From positions 1,240,001-1,304,000 of the forward strand of contig JALMQS010000852.1 of the NCBI GenBank assembly GCA_024734495.1: DNA of 64,000 nt. The letters are read 5' to 3'. Positions 45,353 to 56,518 of this stretch are shown here, piece after piece (the stretch's first letter is position 1; each line of letters begins with the position of its first letter). The notes beneath the pieces were generated by a model. The model was not told the DNA's origin and did no database searches. It saw only the letters and a list, made by a program, of their open reading frames with translations. The position numbers and the translations under genes were made by a program. Source of the DNA: Forficula auricularia (Eukaryota > Arthropoda > Insecta > Dermaptera > Forficulidae).

Positions 45353-46168
45353 CTTTACCATACAGGGTATGGTCAAGTTTTGTAATCGTGCATGAAAAAA
45401 AATCCGTCAAGTGCGATTCATAGAAATTTATATGTTTGGCACCGACTTCAAAAAGTGATTTCATGTAAATATTTCGTCGTTTAGTTGTAACTAAATTAGA
45501 TAATTATTTCATCCCTTTTAGTGGATTTTATTTTATTTTTAAATTATTATTATTTTATTTGTTGCATTTAATTTTTTTGAAGTCGGTTTTATATTTTTTT
45601 TTTTTATAAAAATTATTTTTATTTTTCTCTTTTTAGTGATGTTATTAATAGTGACTTAATATATATAATACCTTGCATGCATTTCGTAAGAGAAAGCGTC
45701 AGGCGAATTAATCAGAAAATGATAATAAAATCCAATTCATAAATATAGAAATTATCTCTAAACGTTTGCGGGTTTTAAATGAATGTTATAAGTTTTTTTT
45801 ATAAAAGATTTTATTTATCATAATTTTGATTATTTGCTCATAGGAATTGGAGATTTACGTTATTTCGTCGTTGATCATATCATCAGAACTTGACCAAATT
45901 AATATGGTACCATCCCGTAAGGTACCTTCCTTTTAATAAAAAAAGAATCATCGAAATCGGTTCATAAACAAAGAAGTTAGGCATGAACAAACCTAACAAA
46001 AAAGGTCTAATACTAATGAAAATGGGAACAATCGGAAGCTAGACTGAACCCAATGCAAATTTTTTTTCAAAATCGGTTCACAATTGGTGGAGATATGAGG
46101 TAACATAGACACAAAAAAAAATCAAATAAAAGAATAGAGAACCTCCTCCTTTTTTGAAGTCGATTAAA
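45353..46168. repeat. Family P stub followed by family Q copy
   Basis: ACCATACAGGGTATGGTCAA (45357) is cut after 50 bp and joined to family Q (GCACCGACTTCAAAAAG to CTCCTCCTTTTTTGAAGTC). Confidence 0.68.
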
Positions 46169-46790
46169 AAATGGTCCATCATCTGTCATGGAGGATGCAT
46201 TACTTATAGGGACTTCACACTCCAAATTAAGTAGTTGGGGTGTTTGACCCCCCCCCCCCCCCCTCGGTTCAATCATTTTAGTTAGAGCACCCACTCTCTG
46301 CGGGGTATATCATTTTTTTTTAAAAAACCTTTTAAAAATGCTTTTATTATGTATTAATGAAGGAATATTAAAAACTTGGAATTTATGAGAGCCCTTTTCT
46401 GAAAGTTGTTGAAAAGACAAAATGTGTCCGGGGCTGACAGGCCCTAACTTATGCGTTTTAGAGTTAAAACATCGAACTTACCAAGTGCATTGGTAAGCTG
46501 TTAATTATTTATTTATTTATTTAGCTGGATTAGCTACTTTTACGGACAAGATGTCCAATACAGAAAAAGAAACATATACAGGATACAATATTAAAACAAT
46601 ATGGATATAATAAAATAACAGATCGGTATCAGAGAGAAAAAACTTATTACATTGAAAATGGTTTTTACAATGTGGAAGATGGTTTTAAGATGAATTTTAC
46701 TCTCCTTGTGAAACACCACCAACTCCAACCTAATTTAATTTTAACAATGTTTCACTATAAACCAACACCGCGTTCCCTAAATTTTATTGA
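46169..46790. other. No gene seen; Penelope-like tail fragment
   Basis: Poly-C lies at 46248-46263. GTGAAACACCACCAACTCC and TTTCACTATAAACCAACACC near 46700-46770 match the unpaired tail of the foldback at 16702-17088. Confidence 0.5.
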
Positions 46791-46794
46791 ATTT

Positions 46795-47442
46795 TACTTG
46801 ACCATACAGGGTATGGTCAAGTATTGTAATCGTGCATGAAAAAAGTGTTTTTTTCCTTCTTTTTGTTCGAAATATCTCAAAAACGGCTGAAACTATTTTG
46901 ATTAAAAAAATTGAGCGAAACCATGGCATTTCGGTCTACAAAAAAGCTCCAAATAAGTGAACATCGAAAAAATTATATTTTTCGAGATAATACCTAATTG
47001 TTTTGTCAAAATGTCTGTTAGTCTGGTTGTCTGTTAGCTAGTCTGTGCGTTACCAAATTTTTGTGGACGAGCTAGCTCAAAAACTAGTGTGAATATCGAA
47101 ACCAAATTTCACACGTAGTTTTGGTCCATTGAGATTAAGAGCTGATTAGATTTTGTGCATATTGACCCCAAATTAAGGGGGGTTGAGGGGGGTTAAAAAT
47201 TAAAAATCTAGGCTATTTGAGGGGGGGGGGTGGACGATCAAAAAATGAAAATCTTGGTCATTTATCAAACTCAACCAAATTTTGTATACATAATCAGTAT
47301 GCCCCTAGGAGTCTAAAAATGCAAAAACTAACCCCCCTCTCCTACATGATTATAAATAATTTTGTTAAATATTAATGAAAGTGAGGGGCCAGGTTGTATG
47401 GTAAAGTCAAGTGGATGGCCACATCAGAACAAGTCAGCTTAT
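46795..47442 (+). repeat. Family P repeat, direct copy
   Basis: It has the same ends and block order as 8801-9470, with poly-G at about 47221-47230. Confidence 0.75.
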
Positions 47443-47745
47443 TTTAAGTTGGTGAGGAGTTGTGCTGGAAAGGTCAAGATTGGTGGAGTGATGTTGAACT
47501 ACAAACATATGTTGGGATCTCTTGCTATGTGATGGGATTCTAAAATTTAGCCTAGATAGAAATTTTGGACATACGATTTTCCCAGAAATAAGTTTAAGCA
47601 GGAAAGAAATGTCATTGTAATCACGTCGTTGTTCCAGTGTGTTGAGTTTCAGGTGTGAAATTAGGTAGTCAACATTCAAGTTATCTATACTTATGCCTTG
47701 TTTATAATTAACCATCCTCAAAAATTTATGCTGGACACTTTCCAA
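47434..47745 (-). pseudogene. Non-LTR retrotransposon RT tail fragment
   Basis: IESVQHKFLRM-type start (here MESVQHKFLRMVNYKQG), LKLNTLEQRRDYNDISFL and KLISGKIVCPKFLSRLNF are typical of the region after the RT in Jockey/CR1-type elements. Only this 103-codon piece remains. Confidence 0.68.
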
Positions 47746-47774
47746 GGATTATAGAATTATAGAACAATAGCTGC

Positions 47775-48420
47775 AAGGCCCGCCTCAGTGGCCTCTCAAC
47801 CAGGGGCAGACCTTCTGGACCCCCAACCCACAAACTCCACCCTCACCCCGTACCACCAGCCGCACCCCACCCACCTTGGACCCGGGACCCCACGCCATGA
47901 CCTCCAACCCTGTGCACCCCACCCCGCACCAACCCCTGCACACCCACCCTACTTCGCCTCACTCCCCTCACTCCACCCCCATTCCAATTCGCGCACCCCA
48001 TACCCTAACCCATCCCCACTCCATTCCACCCCCGCACCCAACCTCAACAGCCAGTTTTTGCATTTCTAGTCTTCTAGTGACCCACAGATTATGTATACAA
48101 AATTTGGTTGAGTTTGGTCCAAGAGAAAGAATTTTCATTTTTTGACCCCCCATTTTGGGTGGTTAGTTTTTGCATTTCTAGCTCTCTAGAGGCTCAGAGA
48201 TTATGTATACAAAATTTGGTTGAGTTTGCTCCAAGGGCAAGAATTTACATTTTTTCACCCTCCCCTTTTTGGGTGGGTTTTTGGGGATATTTTTTTAAAC
48301 AAAAGTTGTCAGAAATCACATCCCCTACAACTTTGTTTATCATAAAATTTGCCGTAGGGTTGATAGTTTAGGAGTTATTTGATAATTTCCATTCGTACCC
48401 CCCCCCCAATCCCCTTCTTG
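47775..48420. repeat. C-rich low-complexity stretch and ~105-bp tandem units
   Basis: 47775-48050 is unusually rich in CCCCACC-type sequence in an AT-rich region. Two units follow with GATTATGTATACAAAATTTG and GTTGAGTTTG, which are inverted family P lines. Proline/histidine-rich frames here are compositional and not called. Confidence 0.65.
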
Positions 48421-48704
48421 GGTCAAAATATCAAAAACGTTATATAGCTAAAAACGTAAGTTAGAAGACATCTGATGTAAATATGAAATTTCATAATAAT
48501 CCCTTCAGCCGTTTTTACGTGAATCGTGAGCAACTTTTCGCGGAAACCACGGAAACAGACAGACAGATAGACAGGAATTTTGTTGAGGGTGTTTTCGTTC
48601 ATAACTTTGCTTGAAACGTGTGCAACCAAAATTTGGCGTGATTTGTATCAATGTACAGACAAAACCTTAATTTTCTATATATATAAATATTTCGATTGAC
48701 TCAC

Positions 48705-48949
48705 CGGTATTTTTCGAGGAGATGTTCCAGCCAGGGTTTGACGGAGGTCATGAACGTGGGCACCATCATGTGGTACACATTGCCATCACTTGAAAATTCC
48801 AAATCGCCGACATGCAACAGGTTGCGCACTTCCGGCGATTGAACAAAATATGCATACTCCGCCGTTAGAAAACGTTTCTCATTTAAAAAATTATATAAAT
48901 TCTCATATCGTGAGACATATTGGAAAATCCCAAGAATTGTAGTCCAACA
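48705..48949 (-). CDS. Serine carboxypeptidase (S10), exon with LLHVG and SVKPW
   Basis: The acceptor AATTCTAG precedes TGTTGGACT; the donor is CCG|GTGAGT. The 245-nt exon enters in phase 0 and leaves in phase 2. It reads LGIFQYVSRYENLYNFLNEK, AEYAYFVQSPEVRNLLHVGD and MVPTFMTSVKPWLEHLLEKY. VRNLLHVG and SVKPW are family landmarks before the catalytic Asp. Splice phases match both neighbours. Confidence 0.93.
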
Positions 48950-49064
48950 CTAGAATTAATAAAGAGAAATCAATGAGAGTGTCCTTGTGCTTGATGCAAA
49001 TAAACATAAACACTTAAAATTAATGTTTTTATAAATAACTTCATTCATTTACTAGATACTAGCT

Positions 49065-49140
49065 GACGTCCGGGCCTTCGGCCCTGCGTCACCTATTCCC
49101 TGACGGGGAGCGTTTCGTTTTATGGTTAAAATTTATATAT
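49065..49140. repeat. Short GC-rich repeat (CTAGCTGACGTCCGGGCC)
   Basis: TAGCTGACGTCCGGGCCTTC with GGCCCTGCGTCACCTA also occurs, slightly changed, at 35816-35880. It is a mobile-repeat end of unknown class. Confidence 0.5.
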
Positions 49141-49240
49141 TCTAGATAATAGCTGACCGAAAAAAATGATAAATGTTTATATATAGCTTATCTGTCAAAA
49201 TTATTTGATCAAAAATTTTAATATATTTAAAAAATAATAA

Positions 49241-49490
49241 TATTGAAGGAGACAATAAAAGAGTGTGCCTTCTGCTGGAATTATAAATTTTATTTATTCT
49301 ATAACGATACTATAGTTTCGAGAGCTTTGCCCTCTTCATCAATCTATTACAATTCATAAATTAATTCCTGTGAGTTCTTTGTAATAGACTGATGAAGAGA
49401 GCAAAGCCCTCGAAACTATAGTTTCGTTATAAATAAATAAAATTTATAATTCCAGCAGAAGGCACACTCTTTTATTGTCTCCTTCAATAT
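49241..49490. repeat. Hammerhead-bearing foldback, 250 bp
   Basis: The arms start TATTGAAGGAGACAATAAAA and end with its complement. Both arms carry CTATAGTTTCG next to a hammerhead-like core. The sequence after it (TAAAAATTCTGCTACTCTCG) equals the outer arm of the longer copy at 56519-56895. Confidence 0.85.
49381..49432 (+). ncRNA. Hammerhead-ribozyme-like motif
   Basis: TAGA, CTGATGA (49389-49395), stem II AGAG/CTC with loop, GAAA (49412-49415), a short stem III (AC/GT, loop TATA) and triplet GTT, then TC pairing with GA of stem I. The inverted left arm (49302-49351) has TTGATGA, losing the invariant C. Confidence 0.52.
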
Positions 49491-49529
49491 ATAAAAATTC
49501 TGCTACTCTCGGCACAAAAACTTTCAATT

Positions 49530-49980
49530 TAAAATAATACTAGTTTTGAAAATAAATCGAAAATGCAAATAATTATAGAATAGGTATTAATTATATATTA
49601 CTTATCAAAATTGTTCCCTTAGCCAAAAATAATATTGACAGTTGAAAGATTTCCAAAAAGGTATTATCGGCCATTTTGTTGGTTTGCTTTAACCCCCCCC
49701 CCCAGAGAGGCGCTGGTGTTGTTTCCTCAAAAATATTTTTTGCATGCCACATATGTGATATCTATAAAAACACTATATATATAAACACTCGTGTATTTGA
49801 ATGGAATGTTGTGTGAAAATTTCAGAGAAATCGGTCAAGAACTTTCGGAGATTCTTCAACGTATCACTTAACAGTACATTTTTATTTATATAGATAATAG
49901 ATAATAAAGAAAGAATTGATTTCAAAATATTTATCATACTAATTTGAGACGACCGCCTTCGAAGGGCCTATAGATACTAA
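49530..49980. other. No gene seen
   Basis: This is AT-rich intron with a poly-C run near 49691 and a fragment ATTTCAGAGAAATCGGTCAA common in insect repeats. Confidence 0.5.
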
Positions 49981-50207
49981 CGAGGGGTGAACCGCGACCT
50001 AATATGCTGTACACTTACTTCCACTTGTAATTCCAAATATTTCCAAGTAATTCCAAATATTTCCAACTAGTTCCAAATATTCCCAAGTATTTCCAAATAT
50101 TCCCAAGTACTTTCAAATATTTCCGATGTACTTGCAAATATTTCCGAGTACTTCCAAAATACTTCCAAAGAGGTGTACACCTACTTCCAATCGCGGATCA
50201 CCCCTTG
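49981..50207. mobile_element. MITE with 8-bp target duplication, copy 2, carrying internal ~20-bp repeats
   Basis: The ends CGAGGGGTGAACCGCGA and TCGCGGATCACCCCTTG are as in 24660-24806. The target duplications GATACTAA (49973-49980) and GGTACTAA (50208-50215) differ at one base. Inside, CTTCCAAATATTTCCAAGTA-type units recur about six times (50020-50160), absent from the shorter copy. Confidence 0.82.
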
Positions 50208-50215
50208 GGTACTAA

Positions 50216-50931
50216 CCAGAGGATCTGCCCCCTGGACCCTCTCATCTGCCCCCCGAGCCATCTCCCCTCCTCTACCTCGAATCACTACCTGTATACAAAA
50301 TTTGGTTGAGTTTGGTCTAACTAGAATTTCATTTTTTGCCCCCCCCCCTCCTTTTTTTGGATTTCTAGCCTTCTGGGGAGCCTCAGATTATGTATATAAA
50401 ATTTGGTTCACCCTAGAATATTCATTCTTTGAACACCCCCTCTCCAATTTCGGGTGGTTATTTTCAAAGTTTCTTTAAACAAAAATGTCCAAAATTACAT
50501 CCTCTACAGCTTTGCTTCTGATGGAAATTACCGTAAAGTAAACAGTTTAGAGGTTATTTGATTATTTTTTATTATTTCTGGGGGGGGGGGCGGACTTAAC
50601 TATAGGTGGAGACACAGCCACAATGCCCTTTATAGCAGTATGTAATAACCAGGATAGGTTTTTTTAATTAAACTAATTATTAAAGGAGGGTTGAATAAAA
50701 ATTAATCATGTGGTTGAATCAAAACAAAGTAATTGGTTAAATAATTAAAAACAAAAAATTACCGAATGAACCTCGGTCCGCCAGGTAGGTAGGTACAATA
50801 CTTTAATTTAAAATGGATATAAGGTATAGTCATGTACCACATTAGCTTATTTATTTGTTTATTTTTAATTTAATAAATAGAAATAGAATATTCAGCGAAA
50901 TTATTTAATTATATATTTTTTGTCTCCCTAC
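50216..50931. other. Repeat-rich intron, no gene
   Basis: Inverted family P lines (ATACAAAATTTGGTTGAGTT) with poly-C (50339-50348) and poly-G (50581-50590) runs. The rest is AT-rich. Confidence 0.6.
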
Positions 50932-51098
50932 CAAAAAGGCGTCCAGATATTCGTGGTTCTCAATGGATTCTCTTCCGGCTTTTTCATCGTGACTTAAAAT
51001 CTCTTTTGTAGATAAATCGATTAATCCAAGTTGATATAAATATTCACTATAATTGAAGATTGTATAGGGGTCAGTGAATCCATTACCAACAGCGATAC
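50932..51098 (-). CDS. Serine carboxypeptidase (S10), exon with VGNGFTDP
   Basis: The acceptor TTTTCTTTTAG precedes GTATCGCTG and the donor is TTTTTG|GTAGGG. The 167-nt exon completes a Gly codon and reads IAVGNGFTDPYTIFNYSEYL, YQLGLIDLSTKEILS and ESIENHEYLDAFL. GNG(F/Y)xDP is a conserved S10 block, and NYS is a potential glycosylation site. Phases match the exons at 54945 and 48705. Confidence 0.95.
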
Positions 51099-51299
51099 CT
51101 AAAAGAAAACAAAAGCGTCAAAGCGCTATTCAGATCACATATTCAGGTCTATTCTCTAAAAACAGACGTTAAAATTAGCGAAATTAATTAATTAATTAAA
51201 TCAAATTAGGGTCAAATTAGAGCCAGATAATATTAGATAATATCGATTTAGAGTTTATTTTCTATTAATTTTAAATAATATTTTTAAGAAATGTGATAT

Positions 51300-52026
51300 T
51301 AATGAAAAATAATTTTTAAGAAAAAATAAAAACCGACTTCAAAAATTAAATGCAACAAATAAAATACACTAAAAGGTATAAAATAATTATTATCTTATTT
51401 AGTTACAACTAAACGACGAAATATTAACATGAAATTACTTTTTGAAGTCGGTGCCAAAACTAACTATACCTATAAGCGAGTCGTACCCGCCAAACGTACT
51501 AAGTAAGATCCGTCGAGTGCGATTCATAAAAGGTATATGTTTGGCACCGACTTCAAAAAGTAATTTCATGTTAATATTTCGTCGTTTAGTTGTAACTAAA
51601 TAAGATAATAATTATTTTATACCTTTTAGTGTATTTATATTTGTTGCATTTAATTTTTTGAAGTCGGTTTTTATTTTTTTCTTAAAAATTATTTTTATTT
51701 TTCTTTTTAGTGATGTTATTAATAGTGATCATATCATCAGAACTTGACCAAATTAATATGACACCATCCCTAAGACACCCCCTTTCGGATAAAAAATGAA
51801 CCATCGAAATCGGTTCATAAACAAAGAGGTTAGGTCTAAACAAACCTAATAAAAAGGTCTAATACCTATGAAAAAAAACGAAAAAAAATGGGACCAATCG
51901 GAAGCTAGACTGGACCCAATGCAAAAAAAATTTCAAAATCGGTTAACAATTGGCGGAGATATGAGGTAACATAGGCACAAAAAAAAATTCAGTCGAATAG
52001 AGAACCTCCTCCTTTTTTGAAGTCGT
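51300..52026. repeat. Family Q repeat with hairpin
   Basis: AACCGACTTCAAAAATTAAA at 51331 folds with the complement ending near 51675. The arm continues to CTCCTCCTTTTTTGAAGTC. It is nearly identical in layout to 23719-24436. Confidence 0.8.
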
Positions 52027-52278
52027 GTTAATAAAATATTATCTAATCTTAAAGAAATAGTACCTGGAGGCACCGAGCGATGCTCAGAAACTTTTTTCTT
52101 CAGTTAAAAGCTTTATTTTAATATTATTTTTAATTTAAAATTCTGATAAAAATGTCGATTTTTATTTGAGAACCGTTTTTAAAATTAAAACAAATACAAA
52201 TATATAGGTATAGTATATTAATTGTTGTCTTTCTTTCAGGTTAATTCAATTATACATATTTCAAATTTATTCAATATG

Positions 52279-52760
52279 CCAATTGGATGTTGATGAAAGC
52301 AGTCCACGGTGGTTGTAAAAAATAAGACTATAGAGGTTTTATTATTTTACATTTATTTGTTAAACTGACGTTTCGGAGATTTATTCTCTCCTTCTTCAGG
52401 GTAACAAAAAGTCAATGAAAGTAGTTCAAAACATAATTACTTTCTGTCTCCTTTGACAATGCCAAAAAACATTATAAAAATTATAAAGATATATCATCTC
52501 GATTAGACATATTGTATAAGCAATTGCTTGATCACTTATGTTAATTGAGATGATATATCTTTATAATGTTTTTTTGGCATTGTCAAAGGAGACAGAAAGT
52601 AATTATGTTTTGAACTACTTTCATTGACTTTTTGTTACCCTGAAGAAGGAGAGAATAAATCTCTGAAACGTCGGTTTAACAAATAAATGTAAAATAATAA
52701 AACCTCTATAGTCTTATTTTTTACAACCACTGTGGACTGTTTTCATCAACATCCAATTGC
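52279..52760. repeat. Foldback element of 482 bp with hammerhead-like cores
   Basis: Arms of about 220 bp: CCAATTGGATGTTGATGAAA at the left and the complement at the right. The loop is near 52500-52540. Each arm holds CCCTGAAGAAGGAGAGAATA then AAATCTC and (C/T)GAAACGTC or complement. The core has CTGAAGA rather than CTGATGA, so cleavage is doubtful. Confidence 0.85.
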
Positions 52761-52928
52761 ATATTTATACCAGTCCGCCTCCTAAAGAAAAACTCTATCA
52801 ATTATTCAATAAATTCTATTTATAAAATAGATAGCTATATATAATATATTCAATTATTTCCACACTTATAATAAAGTCTAATTGAAAAATATTCATTTTA
52901 TTAAACGTAAAAATTTAAGATTTTTAAA

Positions 52929-53160
52929 ATGGTTCTCTGGTCCAGTGGTAAAGTGCGTGCCTCTGATGCAAGATGTCTCAGGTTCTAATCTGACATCCGG
53001 TGAGTCATTTTTTTTATTGAGATTTTCATTTATCAATAATTACTTTAATTAAGAAAAAATCAATTAAGATGAATTTTGATGAGGGCCAGACCTAGCCAGA
53101 TCGTTTTTTCATCCTCAAAACTTGTTAATAGATTTTGTTTCATCAAAATTGGTAGGGCCG
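52929..53160 (+). mobile_element. tRNA-derived SINE
   Basis: GGTTCTCTGGTCCAGTGGTA (A-box region TGGTCCAGTGGT) and GGTTCTAATCTG (B-box-like) are spaced as in a tRNA. The acceptor ends do not pair. A body with AGGGCCAGACCTAGCCAGA follows. A tRNA pseudogene is the alternative. Confidence 0.6.
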
Positions 53161-53164
53161 TTTT

Positions 53165-53640
53165 CAAAATAGAACCTTCTTCTTCTTCTTCTTACTTTTA
53201 AACCTATAGGTTTGTTTCTTCCAGAAGGTCATACCATCTCTCTTAGGACCGACCTCTTCTTCTTTATTCCAACCGGCTTGTTTGTCATCAGTTTCTTTAC
53301 CAGTCGGTCTTCTGGCATTCTTCTCACATGCGCATACCATTCCGCCCTTCTTCTTTTAACCCATTCGCCCACCTCTTGTATTCCACATTTTCTCTAATAT
53401 CTTCACTCTTCATCCTATCGAGTCTGGTCACGTCCATTATCCTTCGTAATGTCTTCATTTCAGATCGTTTCCAATAATTGAGAAGTTTTTGCAGTGTCGG
53501 GTCTTGTCTCTGCTGCGTAAGTTAATATTGGACGTACTACGGTTTTGTAGACTTCGTACCTTGGCCTCCGTTCTTAAATATTGATTTGACCAGATTGCAT
53601 TGTTAAGGCAACCCGATATTTTTAAGGCTCTTATTGCCTG
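53165..53640 (-). pseudogene. RTE-type reverse transcriptase remnant
   Basis: On the minus strand, across several frames: NNAIWSNQYLRTEAKV, then TRPDTAKTSQLL and ETIEMKTLRRIMDVTRL-like text, then RMWEEC. This is the common end of insect RTE-type endonuclease-reverse transcriptases. Stops and frameshifts show it is dead. Confidence 0.55.
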
Positions 53641-53945
53641 ATGTCTTGAGATCTAATTGATTCATGTATTTTGTTTATTTGATATTGTATAAAAAAATAG
53701 TTCTAAAAGTTGTTCAGTTTTTTTTTGTAGATTTAGAATTTGTACAGAAACAAATAGGTTTCCATTTAAAAAACAGAACTTGACCTCGAAATACCCTTGA
53801 AAGCTTCTTCTAGGTCCACAAACAATAGTGCAGTTTAGTTTCCCCCTCGATATAAATAAACTTTTATTTGAAACTTTTTTCCATATAATGCACTGTTTTT
53901 GAGTTATAAGACTGAATCAAGATAAAAAAATTCACCCGGTATATA
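53641..53945. repeat. Family C repeat, single arm
   Basis: It matches the right arm of 40439-42035 from GAGATCTAATTGATTCATG to AATTCACCCGGTATATAA. Confidence 0.7.
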
Positions 53946-54944
53946 ATTATTACTTACTGGATAATGCGGGATTTAAATTTACTTTAATTTTTTATATGCT
54001 TTCTCCAAATTTGAGAAAGATATAGAGAAAAACGAAGGACCGGGTTTATATCTATTGTTTAGCTTAACAACGAGGTTGTAAGGCTCGCAGCGAATAGGTT
54101 GTAAATCTATTCCACTAAACAATCGATATCAAATTATAGCTTCGATAAGGACGCTAAGTTCTTTTTAACATATATATACCTGTTCGAACTCTTAAGCTCA
54201 AAATTAGTATCTTTAAGGATGGATGTCTATAGGAAAGAAATGAAAGATAAATTTCTCTTTAACAAAAACTATATTTTTTAATGTAAAATAATGAATGTGT
54301 TGATAAAACCAAAAGATAAAATGAAAACAAAGAAAATTAACTTAGATTGTATATATACGTAGATATATATACACTTTATAACTAAATACTTAAACTTTTA
54401 GACATATAATATATTTTATTATATGTCTAATTACAAATGAATGGTTTCAGTGGTGGTAAAGGGCAGCCTCTGAATTATCTTGGAGAGATGAATAGGTGTT
54501 CTTTTTGTCTCAGAACCAATGATGAATGCTTTTTGATGGTACCTTAGGTGTACCAAAACTGCAGCAGTGTATAAACCTGCAGTATTTTATTTTAGGAACC
54601 TTTCAGAGAATTGATTGTACCTTCAAGGCCACTTTTAATGATATGCTTGCTTATTTCAACAAACTAACTTTTATTTAGTTATTAAACTAAATATTTATTG
54701 ACTATGACGAAAAATATAGTCGAATGAATATACCAGCGTAAAAATGTGGTGCGATATTTATTGAGATGTTGACTCGAAGAAATTTGAAATAAGAAGGATG
54801 GCAAAATGCGATATCAAAAGGAGGTTGGGTTCGAAAAGGATGCATGTTAGGGTGTTTCTAGGGCACAAAAATCCCTAGCGCCGAGAAACCGAATTGGCGT
54901 GGATTTTGAATTTTCTATAAGATTACTTATATTTAACCACTTAC
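53946..54944. other. Intron of gene B, no gene seen
   Basis: This is AT-rich. A short near-palindrome of ATATATTTTATTATATGTCTA lies near 54405-54432. No further exon is needed between the two flanking ones, since their phases join. Confidence 0.6.
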
Positions 54945-55019
54945 CTTTTAGATTGATAGCCACCTCGGCAGCTGGATTGGCTTGGTCGATTTTATATGCA
55001 ATTGCAGGCACATGTTTAC
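54945..55019 (-). CDS. Serine carboxypeptidase (S10), exon with GKHVPAIA
   Basis: This 75-nt exon lies between ATTCAG and AAAAG|GTAAGT, phase 1 to phase 1. It reads GKHVPAIAYKIDQANPAAEV then AINLKG with the flanking exons. (G)K(Y/H)VPAIA directly follows the catalytic GESxAG block in all S10 enzymes. Its donor is the consensus GTAAGT. Confidence 0.95.
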
Positions 55020-55105
55020 CTGAATCCAAAAAGAGAGAACAACGTTAAGTTAAACATAAAAATTTATACAGTTTTATAGAAAAATATTATTATTATTATT
55101 CTTAC

Positions 55106-55202
55106 CTGCAAATGATTCGCCTGTAATATAAAAATCATTTGTCTGTAGATGATTAAACATTTTGAAAAATTGAACAAGCGCCTCGTATAAATCATCGGCA
55201 AC
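55106..55202 (-). CDS. Serine carboxypeptidase (S10), exon with catalytic Ser
   Basis: The acceptor TTTTTAG precedes GTTGCCGATG and the donor is GCAG|GTAAGA. The 97-nt exon enters in phase 0 and leaves in phase 1. It reads VADDLYEALVQFFKMFNHL and FYITGESFAG. The Ser of GESFAG is the nucleophile; Phe replaces the commoner Tyr after it, a conservative change. It is separated from the next exon by only 86 bp. Confidence 0.96.
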
Positions 55203-55259
55203 CTAAAAATATAAAGAAAATAAATATGAAAAGTTACAAAATTATTATTAAATAATATA

Positions 55260-55500
55260 CAGGGTGTGTCTAAATAGATGTGAAATATTTTAAAGGGTGA
55301 TTTTTCAGCAAAAATTAAGCGGGATCTTTCATATAATTCTTTTTTTCAAAACCCTCTTCCCCTCCAAGTTTAGGTAGGAAAAAAATGTTTTTATTTAATA
55401 TATCCACAATAGAAGAATTTAAAAAGTAATTTGAAAAAAAAATATTTGTTTTTAGAATAATGTAAGAAAAATTTCCGTGCAATTACAATAGCTACTTACT
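55260..55500. other. Intron sequence with a repeat end
   Basis: ACAGGGTGTGTCTAAATAGA near 55260 resembles the TA-flanked ACAGGGTGT ends of insect transposons. Nothing else was seen. Confidence 0.4.
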
Positions 55501-55536
55501 TCCCTATGGTAAAATATTTAAATCTTGACTAATAAC

Positions 55537-55773
55537 CTGTGTCATATTCCGAGCATACCCGGCCTCATCGTCGGTATAGCTAAATCCAGTTCCGATTGGA
55601 TTATCGAAAAAAAGAAGAGAATGCTTCCGATGCCAACTCCATGGATTCCGTTTCAATGTTTTCTTATCCGGCTCCAGTTGAAATGGACCGAGTTCTTCAA
55701 AAAGCCCAAAAAGAGATGAAGATCCAGGCCCGCCTTGGAGCCAAAGAATCACAGGCGCGTTTTCCGGATTTTC
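55537..55773 (-). CDS. Serine carboxypeptidase (S10), exon with oxyanion/substrate loop
   Basis: The acceptor TTTTGGTAG precedes GAAAATCCGG; the donor is ACACAG|GTTATT. The 237-nt exon is phase 0 to phase 0. It reads [57 protein letters not shown] and [27 protein letters not shown] is the most conserved S10 block (substrate carboxylate and oxyanion region); NPWSW and [10 protein letters not shown] are also diagnostic. The open frame reads on for eight codons past the donor, but splicing at CAG|GT joins TQ to VADDLYEAL as in homologues. Confidence 0.96.
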
Positions 55774-56518
55774 CTACCAAAATGAAACTCGTTTTTAGGG
55801 TTAGGTACGTACAAAATTAAAATAAGTATATTTCGGTATCAGTGAATTTATGTATATGTAAAGATTCCCCTTATCCATCATGAACAATAATAACTATATA
55901 GATTAGGCCAGATTAATTTGTAACAACGCTGACGTAATGCTGCCGACAGAGAGCGCCGTCAGGTATATTTGAAATATAATCGTAATTTGGACTCGAATTT
56001 TGAAATGAAACACTCCAATTGATTTTAAATTAAGAAATATTAAATATATTGATAATTATTCCTCCTCCCCGCCCCCTTCACCACTCAAAAATTGAATATT
56101 CAATTCGCTTTTCTTTGCGCACAGAAGAAGAATCAATCACATTCTTATTTGATTTATATTTTATATATTATTTGTTTATTTTTTAATAATTTGCCACTTT
56201 TTTATAATTTTTTAAAAAAATTTTAAAAATCTAAATTTCGAGACTTTCCTCGGGGGCTGTTCCGATCCTGAAAACCAAACAGTAACACTTTTATTTATTT
56301 ATTAGATATCTTAGCTTGTATTATTGTGATTCAATTTATGAAGAGTTGAAATTTTGTTTAAATCACACATAATTTATTTATTATTTAAATTTTCATATAC
56401 TATATATAATAACCTAGATTAATTTGCAGCAACGCTCAGAGAATGCTGCCGACAGGGAGCGCTGATCCCGTCGGTATATTTGCGGCAACTTTGAAATATA
56501 ATTGTAATTTGAACTAAA
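55774..56518. other. Intron of gene B with a duplicated ~100-bp block
   Basis: AGATTAATTTG...AACGCT, ATGCTGCCGACAG and GAGCGC with TATTTGAAATATAAT or similar occur at about 55905-55995 and again at 56412-56512. No gene was seen. Confidence 0.55.

Noticed and set aside
47788..48145. Two Pro/His-rich open frames
   Set aside because: They only reflect the C-rich low-complexity tract; stops are rare there in every frame.
55504..55536. Extension of the carboxypeptidase exon to the TAG stop ([10 protein letters not shown])
   Set aside because: The donor CAG|GTTATT followed by the exon at 55202 restores the conserved TQ-VADDLYEAL join, so the extra codons are intronic.
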